Part shown: positions 1 through 7,259 of the stretch, in pieces
How positions within the stretch are numbered: the stretch's first letter is position 1
Layout of the letters: every line of letters starts with the position of its first letter
Assembly: GCA_027493955.1 (NCBI GenBank)
Contig: JAOSJT010000001.1
Span: 387,131-451,130 of the forward strand
Direction: 5' to 3'
DNA from: Bacteroidia bacterium
GTDB taxonomy: Bacteria; Bacteroidota; Ignavibacteria; SZUA-365
DNA: 64,000 nt
Position numbers and translations under genes: made by a program
Notes under the pieces: model-generated
Seen by the model: the letters and a program-made list of their open reading frames with translations, nothing else
Databases searched by the model: none
What the model was told of the DNA's origin: nothing

Positions 1-214
1 CTATGAGTCTCATGCCCCGGCATTTTACTCAGGTCGTTGTCGAATCTGCACCTCGATTGCGGATACCGTGAACACAGCTGTCGCAGGAGCAGTGGAAAAA
101 AAATCTTGACGATGCTGACCTGAACCGTAATTCTCTCTCAAAACGTTGCGCGGTGATTACGCATTGGGGCATCCTGCGAGTTGCACCGGCATGCCGGCTG
201 CATCAACCGTCGCA
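1..214. other. Window edge, no gene recognised
   Basis: No convincing reading frame, hairpin or family motif is visible before the promoter of the first toxin-antitoxin pair. It could hold the end of a gene outside the window, but the first bases show no clear coding signal. Confidence 0.4.
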
Positions 215-236
215 AAGCGGCATTGCAATGCCGCTT
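215..236. promoter_or_regulatory. Perfect 22-bp palindrome overlapping the antitoxin promoter
   Basis: Bases 215-225 are the exact inverse complement of 226-236 (half-site aagcggcattg). The palindrome overlaps the -35 box at 235-240 of the Phd/ParE-type operon. Antitoxins of the Phd/YefM family usually repress their own promoter by binding such palindromes, so this is the likely operator. The palindrome is seen; the binding is inferred. Confidence 0.55.
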
Positions 237-264
237 GACAGTGAACCTGTTTACGGACTATATT
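235..264 (+). promoter_or_regulatory. Sigma70-like promoter of phd/parE-type operon
   Basis: TTGACA at 235-240 and TATATT at 259-264, separated by 18 nt. The expected start point near 271 leaves a short leader containing a taggaga ribosome-binding site just before the ATG at 287. Confidence 0.65.
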
Positions 265-286
265 TGGTCATGCTAGGAGAATCGTC

Positions 287-565
287 ATGAAACTGTCTCA
301 TCAAATCAAACCGATCAGTTATTTGAAAGCCCATGCGGCGGAAATCGTGCGGAATATGTCCGCACAGGATGGACCCCTGATTATCACACAGAACGGCGAA
401 GCGAAGGTTGTGATGCAGGACATCGAAAGCTATGAACAAGCACAAGAGACCATGGCCCTGCTGAAGATTCTCGCCCTTGGCGCGCGACAAGTCGAGGAAG
501 GCAAGGTTCAGCCGGCCGGTGATGTTATAAGGCAGCTTCGGAACCGGAGCAAGAAACACAAATGA
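287..565 (+). CDS. Phd/YefM-family antitoxin
   Basis: A 92-residue protein with the N-terminal pattern of the Phd/YefM family: a short strand-helix start (SYLKAHAAEI), then strands around residues 29-43 (PLIITQNGEAKVVMQDIESYE). In the family this part dimerises and binds the operator, and the charged C-terminal tail (residues 65-92) wraps the toxin. The stop overlaps the start of the downstream ParE-like toxin by 4 nt (ATGA), so the two are translationally coupled. Start chosen for the taggaga site 7 nt upstream. The partner toxin is RelE/ParE-fold, a common combination with Phd-type antitoxins. Confidence 0.88.
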   Translation: MKLSHQIKPISYLKAHAAEIVRNMSAQDGPLIITQNGEAKVVMQDIESYEQAQETMALLKILALGARQVEEGKVQPAGDVIRQLRNRSKKHK

Positions 566-888
566 CCTGCCGCGTACTCCTCACCGATGATGCGTCCCGC
601 GATCTCGAGGAATTGTATGACTACATCGAATTCCACGACGCGCCGGCAAGGGCGGAATATGTGCTCGGTAAGATTGAGGAAGCCATCGCGAAGCTTGCGG
701 AAAATCCGGAGCGGGGAGCATACCCGAAGGAATTGTTGGCAATAGGTCTTCGCGATTACCGCGAGATTTTTTTCAAGCCCTACAGGATAATCTACCGGCT
801 CAGCTCCAGGCAGGTGCACATTATGCTCATCACCGATGGCCGACGTGATATGCAGGCAGTACTGCAGCGACGGTTGCTGCATGCATGA
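562..888 (+). CDS. RelE/ParE-family toxin
   Basis: A 108-residue protein with the ParE/RelE fold pattern: N-terminal helix (DDASRDLEELYDYIE), helix around residues 36-50, a central GLRDYREIFFKPYRIIYRL strand region and a C-terminal VHIMLITDGRRDMQAVLQRR segment. The conserved pattern of an arginine before a hydrophobic strand followed by the YRIIY strand is typical of ParE toxins. ParE members poison gyrase, whereas RelE members cut mRNA on the ribosome; the sequence does not settle which applies here. The gene overlaps the antitoxin by 4 nt. No frame damage is seen, so the pair is probably functional. Confidence 0.85.
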   Translation: MTCRVLLTDDASRDLEELYDYIEFHDAPARAEYVLGKIEEAIAKLAENPERGAYPKELLAIGLRDYREIFFKPYRIIYRLSSRQVHIMLITDGRRDMQAVLQRRLLHA

Positions 889-1170
889 TCTGGACTCCGT
901 GCCCCGCAATGCGTTTGCGTGATGTGCGATGTATTGCCACGTGAGGAAACGAATTGCATCATCACCTGTGAACCTCCGCTGCGAAACACACAAGGGAAAA
1001 GCATACAGAATCTCTGATGAAGGTCTCGTCTATGGAGGGTGTCAATGTCAGCGATCCCTTTGGGAACCCGACCGGCTCCTTCAAAACAGGTTCAGGGATA
1101 TGGCATAGATGGTACGACTGGTGACGAGCGCTCGCTTTCAAAGCGCAGTTTTTCGTTATGCGGAAAACCA

Positions 1171-1200
1171 ACGGGGACGCAGCCATTGCGTCCCGTTATA
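1171..1200 (-). terminator. Relic ahcY terminator, copy 1
   Basis: A hairpin (cgggacgca ... tgcgtcccg) lies at the same distance from the relic ahcY stop (1223-1225) as the terminator of the intact gene at 4372-4410, and shares its stem sequence. The flanking A/T runs have decayed. Confidence 0.55.
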
Positions 1201-1222
1201 CAAGCGATACGACGTTGCGCGT

Positions 1223-1475
1223 TTACGTACCCGCCCTGTAGTCGTTCATGTAGGCGAGCTGCTCTGGGGTGAGCTTGTCGATTTTGTGGCCCATGGTGGC
1301 GAGCTTCAATTTCGCGATGTTCTGATCCTGCTCGTCGGGGATGTCGTGCACGGCGATATCGAGGCGCTTGCCCTTTTTGGTGAGCTCGGCAATGCGGAGC
1401 TACGAAAGGAACTGATTGGCGAAGCTCAGGTCCATCATTTCCGAACTACGACCTTCGGCTTCAGCGATGCCATAC
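1223..1475 (-). pseudogene. Relic of the 3' end of ahcY, copy 1
   Basis: Read on the minus strand this region encodes the last roughly 75 residues of adenosylhomocysteinase: AEGRSSEMMDLSFANQFLS, then an in-frame TAG, then LRIAELTKKGKRLDIAVHD and on to KIDKLTPEQLAYMNDY and the native stop. It aligns without gaps to the C-terminus of the intact gene at 4432-5712. Apart from one nonsense codon it is still in frame, and several differences are conservative (DEQDQN for ESQDQD), so it may come from a diverged ahcY allele rather than a recent local copy. There is no start or N-terminal part. A decayed vapBC follows it. Confidence 0.8.
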
Positions 1476-1583
1476 GTGCATGCGGAACAACTGTTCCTGG
1501 ATACGGATCTTGTCAGATACTGGGATCCAACGCGGTGTTTCACACAAACCTTTGTGCTAAACTGTGTGCAAATTGAGGAAGTA

Positions 1584-1781
1584 TTGCCGACGAACCTGTC
1601 GATTGATGACAAACTGATCAATGCGGCTCAGAGGCTGGGGAAGCTTCGGACAAAGAAAGAGGTGGTGACGACGGCCTTGCAGTTTCTCACTGCTTAAAAA
1701 AAACGGTCGAAACCACTCAAATTGTTCGAAACCGTCGATTTAGATTCTACCTGCGACTACTGGAGAGCTCGCAAGGGATGA
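1584..1781 (+). pseudogene. Decayed vapB antitoxin
   Basis: The region aligns along its whole length to intact vapB at 3635-3832. The start ATG has become TTG (1584-1586); the first 37 codons read PTNLSIDDKLINAAQRLGK... LRTKKEVVTTALQFL and then hit a TAA at 1695-1697 inside an A-run. Downstream, the matching DNA continues out of frame up to GCTCGCAAGGGATGA, the same vapB-vapC junction as in the intact pair. The upstream operator-like segment at about 1541-1570 is also recognisable. Confidence 0.75.
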
Positions 1782-1905
1782 AAGTCCAGATCGATATCTG
1801 TGTCTGGTCGGGCGTACTTCTCCGTCGCGACCATCTGCATTTGTTGACCGCTCTTCGCAGCGATGTGAAAGTTTTTTGCCGGGTAAGACACTTCGGACTA
1901 TTGCC
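1778..1905 (+). pseudogene. Truncated vapC toxin remnant
   Basis: It starts with MKVQIDICVWSGVLLRR, matching the start of intact VapC (MRVLIDTCVWSSVLRRR) including the first PIN-domain aspartate, and then loses similarity after about residue 17. The later catalytic acids of the PIN domain are missing, so no toxin can be made. Confidence 0.65.
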
Positions 1906-2237
1906 ACGGAGGTGCCTTGGGAGGAACGGCACAAAGGATCAATCAGATGAAGAAGAAGGCGGCACCGTTTGAGAATACTAGAGCTGCGCAAGCCATGGTT
2001 CCCATCCCCTCAGGAATAAAGCCCCTGGAAGAGAAATACGATGAAGCATCAAACACTGAACCCGGACTCATACCTTGCACCTTGGGACCAGAGAGAGTAT
2101 TTTTATCGTCAAATACGTGGTGAGAATGCACGACAGCATAAACCGAACGATCAAGGAGAGCACCTCCAAGTAGTGAAACACCGCAATAATTGAACCTTGA
2201 GTGGAAGAGTCGTTGAGGAAGCAAAATCTGTTCATTT
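1906..2237. other. Gene-free stretch between TA relic and MntA/HepT pair
   Basis: No coding frame with family motifs, no strong hairpin and no repeat was seen. It probably holds decayed DNA of earlier insertions and the promoter of the nucleotidyltransferase gene at 2238. Confidence 0.35.
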
Positions 2238-2528
2238 ATGAAAACGCTACAGGATATACTGAAAACCCTTCGCAAGCACAAAAATCGCTTGTTTCTCGAC
2301 TATCCCATAAAGTCGCTTGCGATTTTTGGTTCCTATTCACGGGAAGAACAAAACGACTCCAGCGATATAGATATTCTCGTCGAGTTCTCGGGAAGGGTCG
2401 GCGTACGATTCATCGATCTGGCGGATGATCTGGAAAAAATCATCGGGTTCAAGGTGGATCTCGTTTCCAGGAATGGGATTAAAGATAAATACCTCCAGTC
2501 CATCGATTCAGAGCTGTTTTATGTCTAG
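2238..2528 (+). CDS. mntA: MntA-type minimal nucleotidyltransferase antitoxin
   Basis: A 96-residue minimal nucleotidyltransferase. The signature GS-x(n)-D-x-D is present as FGSYSREEQNDSSDIDILVEF near residues 30-50, followed by the conserved VDLVSRNGI strand with the third acid. MntA proteins AMPylate a tyrosine of their HepT (HEPN RNase) partner and so neutralise it. The HepT frame overlaps this gene's end (ATG at 2521 inside the last codons), the usual arrangement. The antitoxin is intact while the partner frame carries a stop codon. Confidence 0.85.
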   Translation: MKTLQDILKTLRKHKNRLFLDYPIKSLAIFGSYSREEQNDSSDIDILVEFSGRVGVRFIDLADDLEKIIGFKVDLVSRNGIKDKYLQSIDSELFYV

Positions 2529-3102
2529 GCGGGATACAATATTGCTGTTAGACGATATGCTCCAATCGGCGCGGAAAATCTGACGATATACAAGAGACAT
2601 CGACTTTGACGCCTTCGCATCCGATGATAAAACTATGGATGCGGTTGTTCGCAATTTTGAGATTATTGGAGAAGCTGCCAACAGGGTTGAACAGGATTTC
2701 AAGGATAATAATCCGGAAATCGAATGGCAAAGAATTCGTGGATTCCGTAATAGGATCGTACACGACTACTTCGGGATCGATTATGAAATCGTATGGGAAA
2801 TTTGCGAGACGTATGTGGATGAATTGATCGAACTTCTGGAGTCCGCAATTGGCAGGAATGAAGCTACCTGGCCGATACCGCGAGAACGAGTGTGTTTCCG
2901 AGAGAAGAGGTCATGTTTCCTAAAAAGTATAGACTTCGCATTGAAACGCCCCGACGATTTCCTGCTCATCGTATTGTTGAGGTATGGGACACGGGATAAG
3001 AAATTCAACTACGTCTATTGCGAGCTTTATCCTGAAGTTGCGGCCACGGGAGAGACGAGGCTGCATCGATATTTTCGTACGTTTGTTTTTAGACAGAAGT
3101 AG
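2521..3102 (+). pseudogene. hepT: HepT-type HEPN toxin with in-frame nonsense codon
   Basis: The frame opens at ATG 2521, overlapping mntA, and reads MSRRDTILLLDDMLQSARKI before a TGA at 2581-2583 (codon 21). The same frame continues as RYTRDIDFDAFASDDKTMD, NFEIIGEAANRVEQDF and RNRIVHDYFGID, the HEPN R-x4-H active-site motif, with the YFGID tyrosine just after it. HepT proteins end near residue 115 (about 2870); here the frame runs on to 3102 through unrelated sequence, so the native stop is also lost. An ATG at 2635 could restart translation without the first helix. The toxin is probably inactive, unless the stop is a sequence error. Confidence 0.75.
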
Positions 3103-3194
3103 CATCGTCAGCAACATAGCGCGGAATGGAACATTTGAGATGTGACGTCTTGTTGTGCACCATACCCGGGTTTTCTCAGAGTTCTTCACATGAA

Positions 3195-3225
3195 AAAACG
3201 GGACACAGCAATCTGCGTCCCGCTT
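3195..3225 (-). terminator. Relic ahcY terminator, copy 2
   Basis: A hairpin (cgggacacag caat ctgcgtcccg) with an A-run on its left side repeats the intact ahcY terminator at 4372-4410. On the minus strand it would still end in T residues and may work as a terminator. Confidence 0.6.
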
Positions 3226-3239
3226 TTTGTAAAAGAAGT

Positions 3240-3484
3240 ATCCGCGCTTTTTCGCTCCAGGCGCTGAAGTCGTTCATGGAGGCGACCTGCTCCGGTGTGA
3301 GCTTGTCGATTTTGTGGCCCAAGGTGGCGAGCTTCGGCTTGGCGATGTTCTGATCCTGCGACTCCGGAATGTCGTGCACACCCGGATCGAGGCGCTTGCG
3401 CTTGCGGGCGAACTCGGCCGGCCGGACCCGCGAAAGAAATTGCTTCGCGAAGCTCATGTCAACACTTCCGAAGTACGCCCTCCG
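3240..3484 (-). pseudogene. Relic of the 3' end of ahcY, copy 2
   Basis: The minus strand encodes MSFAKQFLSRVRPAEFARK ... DPGVHDIPESQDQNIAKPK ... GHKIDKLTPEQVASMNDFSA, a gap-free match to the last roughly 65 residues of the intact AhcY. The native stop is lost, and several substitutions hit conserved positions (N to K, L to P, Y to S). It lies in the same orientation as ahcY and is followed by intact vapBC, mirroring the order relic-vapBC seen at 1223-1905. Confidence 0.8.
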
Positions 3485-3584
3485 ACCGCTGCCGGCTAGC
3501 CAGGCACATGCGAGAACTTGCCGTACGCTGCACGCGTTACGGCTTAGTACAATATGTCAGGGCGAGACGTGGCATGAGAGTCTC

Positions 3585-3619
3585 TTGTATCACACACGGT
3601 AATGTGTTACACTGTGTGT
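3585..3619 (+). promoter_or_regulatory. vapBC promoter with overlapping inverted repeat
   Basis: TTGTAT (3585-3590) and TACACT (3608-3613) are spaced by 17 nt. The spacer and -10 box lie inside an imperfect palindrome at 3592-3619 with arms acacac and gtgtgt and inner arms gtaa and ttac. VapB antitoxins autoregulate through such sites, so this is a likely operator. The decayed sister copy keeps a related block at about 1541-1570. Confidence 0.55.
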
Positions 3620-3634
3620 AAAAATGAGGACGTA

Positions 3635-3832
3635 ATGCCGACAAATCTTGCAATCGACGATACACTCATCACGACAGCGCAGAAGCTCGGGAAATTCCGC
3701 ACGAAGAAGGAAGCGGTCACAGCCGCGTTGCAGTTTTATATCGCTCAGAAGAAGCGTATGGAGTTGCTCAAGCTGTTCGGCGACGTCGATTTCGATGACA
3801 GATACAACTACAAGCGGGCTCGCAAGGGATGA
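3635..3832 (+). CDS. vapB: VapB-family antitoxin
   Basis: A 65-residue protein, MPTNLAIDDTLITTAQKLG followed by FRTKKEAVTAALQFYIA, the ribbon-helix-helix start found in type II VapB (antitoxin of VapC) proteins of the MazE/VapB type 'NLxIDDxLIxxAxxLGxxxTKxExVxxAL'. The C-terminal half (KKRMELLKLFGDVDFD) is the toxin-binding part. The start at 3635 is preferred over an upstream ATG because it follows the promoter at 3585-3613 and a gagg site. The gene overlaps vapC by 4 nt. Confidence 0.88.
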   Translation: MPTNLAIDDTLITTAQKLGKFRTKKEAVTAALQFYIAQKKRMELLKLFGDVDFDDRYNYKRARKG

Positions 3833-4224
3833 GAGTGCTGATCGATACCTGTGTCTGGTCGAGCGTGCTACGCCGTCGCAAACCCGACCAGGAGATGACG
3901 GCGCTTGTGACCGACCTGATCGTTGACGGCCGCGCGGTGCTCATCGGGCCGGTAGTTCAGGAGATACTCTCCGGGGTTCGCGATGAAAAACAGTTTGCGG
4001 TATTGCTGAAGCATCTCGCACCGTTCGAGGACATTCCATTGAACCGATGGCATTTCGAAAAAGCGGCGGAGTTTTGCAACATCTGCCGAAGCCATGGGAT
4101 TCAGGGCTCGACTATCGATTTCCTCATCTGCGCGGTGGCGCACATGGAGGGCCTTCTCATTCTGACCACGGACAAGGACTTCACGCTCTTCGCCGAGCGT
4201 CTGCCGGTCACAATGTATCGGTGA
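3829..4224 (+). CDS. vapC: VapC-family PIN-domain toxin
   Basis: A 131-residue PIN-domain ribonuclease. The metal-binding acids are in place: D6 (MRVLIDTCVW), the glutamate in VVQEILSG near residue 45, the aspartate in GSTIDFLICA near residue 98, and TTDKDF near residue 115. VapC toxins cut tRNA or rRNA; the target cannot be told from the sequence. The gene is translationally coupled to vapB. A truncated sister copy lies at 1778-1905. The next gene, ahcY, is convergent and its terminator lies between them. Confidence 0.9.
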   Translation: MRVLIDTCVWSSVLRRRKPDQEMTALVTDLIVDGRAVLIGPVVQEILSGVRDEKQFAVLLKHLAPFEDIPLNRWHFEKAAEFCNICRSHGIQGSTIDFLICAVAHMEGLLILTTDKDFTLFAERLPVTMYR

Positions 4225-4371
4225 ACAGTGCAGCGGCACACTTCGAAGTGCGCGCTGCGGAGGGGGGGGGCGCATCGGAGAATGCGGAATGCATCGACCC
4301 GCGTGTGCCCGGCAGACGGCTCGGGGCTGATCCCTATCCATAATTGTAATTCATCTTCAGTCCATTCCCTG

Positions 4372-4410
4372 AAAAAAAAACGGGCCGCAGCATTCTGCGT
4401 CCCGTTTTTC
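4372..4410 (-). terminator. ahcY/metK operon terminator
   Basis: On the minus strand a stem (acgggacgcag / ctgcggcccgt, one mismatch) is followed by nine T residues (the A-run at 4372-4380). It lies 22-60 nt after the ahcY stop and is repeated in decayed form near 1171 and 3195. Confidence 0.75.
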
Positions 4411-4431
4411 GAATCTGAAATATCCTCGCTG

Positions 4432-5712
4432 TTACGTACCGGCGCTGTAGTCGTTCATGTAGGCGACCTGCTCCGGGGTGAGCTTGTCGATTTTGTGGCC
4501 CATGGTGGCGAGCTTCAGCTTGGCGATGTCCTGATCCTGCGACTCCGGAATATCGTGCACGCCCAGATCGAGGCGCTTGCCCTTGCGGGCGAGCTCGGCA
4601 AGACGAACCTGCGAAAGGAATTGGTTCGCGAAGCTCATGTCCATCACTTCCGAAGGATGACCCTCGGCCGCGGCGAGATTCACAAGACGTCCCTGCGCGA
4701 GCAGATAGATGCGGTTGCCGCTCTTCTTGATCACGTATTCCTCGTTGTTCGCGCGGATGGTGCGCTTGCTCTTGGCCAGTTTTTCCAATTCGGGAATGTT
4801 GATCTCGCAATCGTAGTGGCCGGTGTTGCACACGATTGCGCCGTCCTTCATCGCCGCGAAATGACGTTCGCGGATCACATCCTTCACGCCGGTGGCGGTG
4901 ATGAACACGTCGCCGATTTTCGCGGCCTGATCCATGGTCATGACTTCGTGGCCTTCCAGCGTGGCCTTGAGCGCTGCCGTGGGCTTGATTTCGGTGACGA
5001 TGGTGTTAGCGCCGAGACCCTTGGCGCGACTGGCGACGCCCTTGCCGCAGTGGCCGTAACCGGCGATCACGACATTCTTACCCGCAAACAGTATGCTGGT
5101 CGCGCGGAGAATACCGTCCAGCGTGCTCTGACCCGTACCGTACACGTTGTCGAAGTCCCACTTCGTCTCGGCGTCGTTGACGGCGATGATCGGGTACTTC
5201 AGCTCGCCGGCGTCTGCCATGGCGCGAAGGCGTTGCACACCGGTGGTGGTTTCCTCGGTGCCGCCGAGAATGTAGGGAATGAGCTTCTGATGCTTGTTGT
5301 GGATGGTGAAAATGAGGTCGGCACCATCATCGAGCGTCAGGTTGGGCTTGAAGTCCAGGGTGCGCTCGATGGCCCAGTAAAATTCCTTCACATTCATGCC
5401 GTGCCAGGCGTAAATGGAAACGCCGTTGGCGGCGAGGGCGGCTGCGACTTCATCGTTGGTGGAAAGGGGATTGCATCCGCTCCAGCTTACTTCCGCGCCG
5501 GCGGCAACGAGCGTCTCGACCAACACGGCGGTTTCCTTGGTCACGTGCAGACAGCCCGCGATACGGAAACCCTTCAGCGGCTTGGTCTTGCTGTATTTCG
5601 CGCGCAGCGCCATGAGCACGGGCATGCGGCTTTCCGACCATTCGATTTTCTTGCGGCCTTCGGCGGCGAGCTTCAGGTCCTTTACTTTGTAGTTCTTTGC
5701 GGCTTTTGCCAT
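4432..5712 (-). CDS. ahcY: Adenosylhomocysteinase (SAH hydrolase)
   Basis: A 426-residue enzyme that splits S-adenosylhomocysteine into adenosine and homocysteine, clearing the product of SAM-dependent methylation. Visible motifs: CLHVTKETAVL near residue 54, CNPLSTNDEVAAAL, DDGADLIF, NDAETKWDFDNVYGTGQS with catalytic Asp/Lys/Asn residues, the NAD-binding GYGHCGKG near residue 222, and NTGHYDCEI. The length fits the shorter form that lacks the insertion seen in eukaryotic and many proteobacterial enzymes. It lies 30 nt downstream of metK on the same strand and shares its leader. The last part of the gene exists in two further decayed copies at 1223 and 3240. Confidence 0.97.
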   Translation of the reverse strand: MAKAAKNYKVKDLKLAAEGRKKIEWSESRMPVLMALRAKYSKTKPLKGFRIAGCLHVTKETAVLVETLVAAGAEVSWSGCNPLSTNDEVAAALAANGVSIYAWHGMNVKEFYWAIERTLDFKPNLTLDDGADLIFTIHNKHQKLIPYILGGTEETTTGVQRLRAMADAGELKYPIIAVNDAETKWDFDNVYGTGQSTLDGILRATSILFAGKNVVIAGYGHCGKGVASRAKGLGANTIVTEIKPTAALKATLEGHEVMTMDQAAKIGDVFITATGVKDVIRERHFAAMKDGAIVCNTGHYDCEINIPELEKLAKSKRTIRANNEEYVIKKSGNRIYLLAQGRLVNLAAAEGHPSEVMDMSFANQFLSQVRLAELARKGKRLDLGVHDIPESQDQDIAKLKLATMGHKIDKLTPEQVAYMNDYSAGT

Positions 5713-5742
5713 GAGAGAAACATTCTCCGATTATGGAAAAAA

Positions 5743-6897
5743 TTATGCTAATGCTTTTTTGATGTCCTTGACCATGTCCAGCGCTTCCCAGGTGAAGCTC
5801 TTCTCGTTGCGACCGAAGTGTCCGTACGCCGCCGTTGCGCGGTAAATCGGGCGGCGCAGTCGGAGGCGTTCAATAATTCCATGCGGTGTCATGTCCACGT
5901 TTTTCGCGACCCAGCGCTCGATAACGGTGTCGGTAACGCCGTTCTTTGCGGTACCGTGCGTATCGATGTGCACGGATACCGGCTTTGCGACGCCGATGGC
6001 GTAACCGATCTGTATCGTAACTTCGTCCGCCACGCCTGCGGCGACGAGATTCTTGGCGAGATGGCGGGTAGCGTACGCCGCGCTGCGATCCACTTTCGAG
6101 GGATCTTTGCCGCTGAACGCGCCGCCGCCGTGGGGAGCCCAGCCGCCGTAGGTATCGACGATAATCTTGCGTCCGGTAAGGCCGGAGTCGCCGTGCGGTC
6201 CGCCGATCTCAAAGCGGCCTGTAGGATTGACGTGCAGCTTGATGTTGCCTTCGAGCAACCCGGCGGGGAAGACTTCGTTGATCACATACTGCGTGACATC
6301 CTCGCGAATCTTTTTCTGCGTGGCGCCGGGATCGTGCTGCGTGGAAACGACGATGGTATGCACACGCTTCGCTGTCCGGCCTTCATATTCAAAGGTGACC
6401 TGCGATTTCGCATCCGGGCGCAGATAGGGCATCAGTGTCGGATAGTGCTTGCGGATATCCGCAAGACGCTGCACGAGCTTGTGCGCGTACATGATGGGCA
6501 TGGGCATGTATTCCGGCGTCGCGTTCGTGGCATAGCCGAACATGATGCCTTGGTCGCCGGCACCGCCGGTCTTGACGCCGCGGAAAATATCCGGGGACTG
6601 CTGATGAATGTGCGATGCGACGCCGCAACTGTCCGCGTCGAAGCGGTAGCGGGGATCGGTGTAACCGATTTCCCTGACTGTCTGGCGCACGATTTCCTGC
6701 ACATCCACGTAAGCGGAGGTTGTGATTTCGCCGCCGACGAGAACGAAGCCCGTCGTCGTGAAGCACTCGCAGGCGACGCGCGCCTGTGCATCCTCGCGCA
6801 GGATGCTGTCAAGAACCGCATCGCTGATCTGATCGCAGACTTTGTCGGGATGCCCTTCGGAGACGGATTCGGATGTAAACAGATACGACATTGCCAT
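5743..6897 (-). CDS. metK: S-adenosylmethionine synthetase
   Basis: A 384-residue enzyme that makes SAM from methionine and ATP. Motifs: [17 protein letters not shown] at the N-terminus (catalytic histidine and metal site), [12 protein letters not shown] near residue 120, and the P-loop-like [19 protein letters not shown] near residue 255. Two in-frame ATGs (6895-6897 and 6889-6891) are possible starts and neither has a strong ribosome-binding site. It is the first gene of a two-gene operon with ahcY, joining SAM synthesis to removal of SAH, and it is preceded by a long leader with a clear promoter. Confidence 0.97.
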   Translation of the reverse strand: MAMSYLFTSESVSEGHPDKVCDQISDAVLDSILREDAQARVACECFTTTGFVLVGGEITTSAYVDVQEIVRQTVREIGYTDPRYRFDADSCGVASHIHQQSPDIFRGVKTGGAGDQGIMFGYATNATPEYMPMPIMYAHKLVQRLADIRKHYPTLMPYLRPDAKSQVTFEYEGRTAKRVHTIVVSTQHDPGATQKKIREDVTQYVINEVFPAGLLEGNIKLHVNPTGRFEIGGPHGDSGLTGRKIIVDTYGGWAPHGGGAFSGKDPSKVDRSAAYATRHLAKNLVAAGVADEVTIQIGYAIGVAKPVSVHIDTHGTAKNGVTDTVIERWVAKNVDMTPHGIIERLRLRRPIYRATAAYGHFGRNEKSFTWEALDMVKDIKKALA

Positions 6898-7048
6898 TGC
6901 CCATGTGTAGTGATCGATGCTGAAAACGAATCATGCTCTGCCTGCGGTGTTCCTGCAGCTTACAGGCTCAGAACCGCTGTACGTGCCCTTTTCCGCACGC
7001 TGTCGCGATATGTCGGGCTGTTCGGTGAAAAACTATCCCGGCAGATGC
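6898..7048 (-). promoter_or_regulatory. Structured metK leader, candidate SAM-Chlorobi-type RNA
   Basis: About 150 nt lie between the predicted transcription start (near 7048) and metK. By hand, a closing stem can form between 7040-7045 and 6937-6942 (UCUGCC with GGCAGA) around inner hairpins, the clearest being 6995-6999 with 6982-6986 (CGUGC/GCACG). Bases 6940-6944 can pair instead with 6963-6967 (GCCUG/CAGGC), which excludes the closing stem. The SAM-Chlorobi RNA motif is known only from leaders of metK-ahcY operons in Chlorobi relatives, the same context as here. I cannot check the covariance model by eye, so the assignment rests on context, leader length and pairing. Confidence 0.45.
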
Positions 7049-7054
7049 TGAAAC

Positions 7055-7083
7055 CTTATAATTTAGAAAAAATTTTCTTGCAA
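7055..7083 (-). promoter_or_regulatory. metK-ahcY promoter
   Basis: On the minus strand, TTGCAA (7078-7083) and TATAAG (7055-7060) are spaced by exactly 17 nt in an A/T-rich stretch that stands out from the GC-rich surroundings. It places the transcript start near 7048. Confidence 0.65.
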
Positions 7084-7207
7084 GAACAGCGGGAAAAAAA
7101 TTCCCTCCTCTGTGATTTTCTGTGCCACGTCGGACGTCGGCGCGCCTACCCTCGCATGCCCGGCTCCCGCGGAGAAGGGGAGAGCGTCACACCTGCCGGA
7201 ACGGACA

Positions 7208-7233
7208 GGAAAACGGGTGGCCGCAACCACCCG
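7208..7233 (-). terminator. Terminator after the tricorn-like protease gene
   Basis: Stem cgggtgg (7214-7220) with ccacccg (7227-7233), six-base loop, followed on the minus strand by TTTTCCT. It lies 27 nt after the protease stop and upstream of the metK promoter. Confidence 0.6.
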
Positions 7234-7259
7234 CTCTTCCTGTACAGTTCTCGCAACGC

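Noticed and set aside
1109-1576. 155-residue plus-strand frame
   Set aside because: Antisense reading of the ahcY relic; similar antisense frames occur over all three ahcY tails, including the intact gene.
1-5712. Integrative element with integrase at the ahcY end
   Set aside because: No integrase, transposase or tRNA attachment site was found, so only the repeated-tail pattern is reported.
4228-5751. 507-residue plus-strand frame across ahcY
   Set aside because: It is the antisense of ahcY, whose frame shows all family motifs; the plus-strand translation has no recognisable domain.
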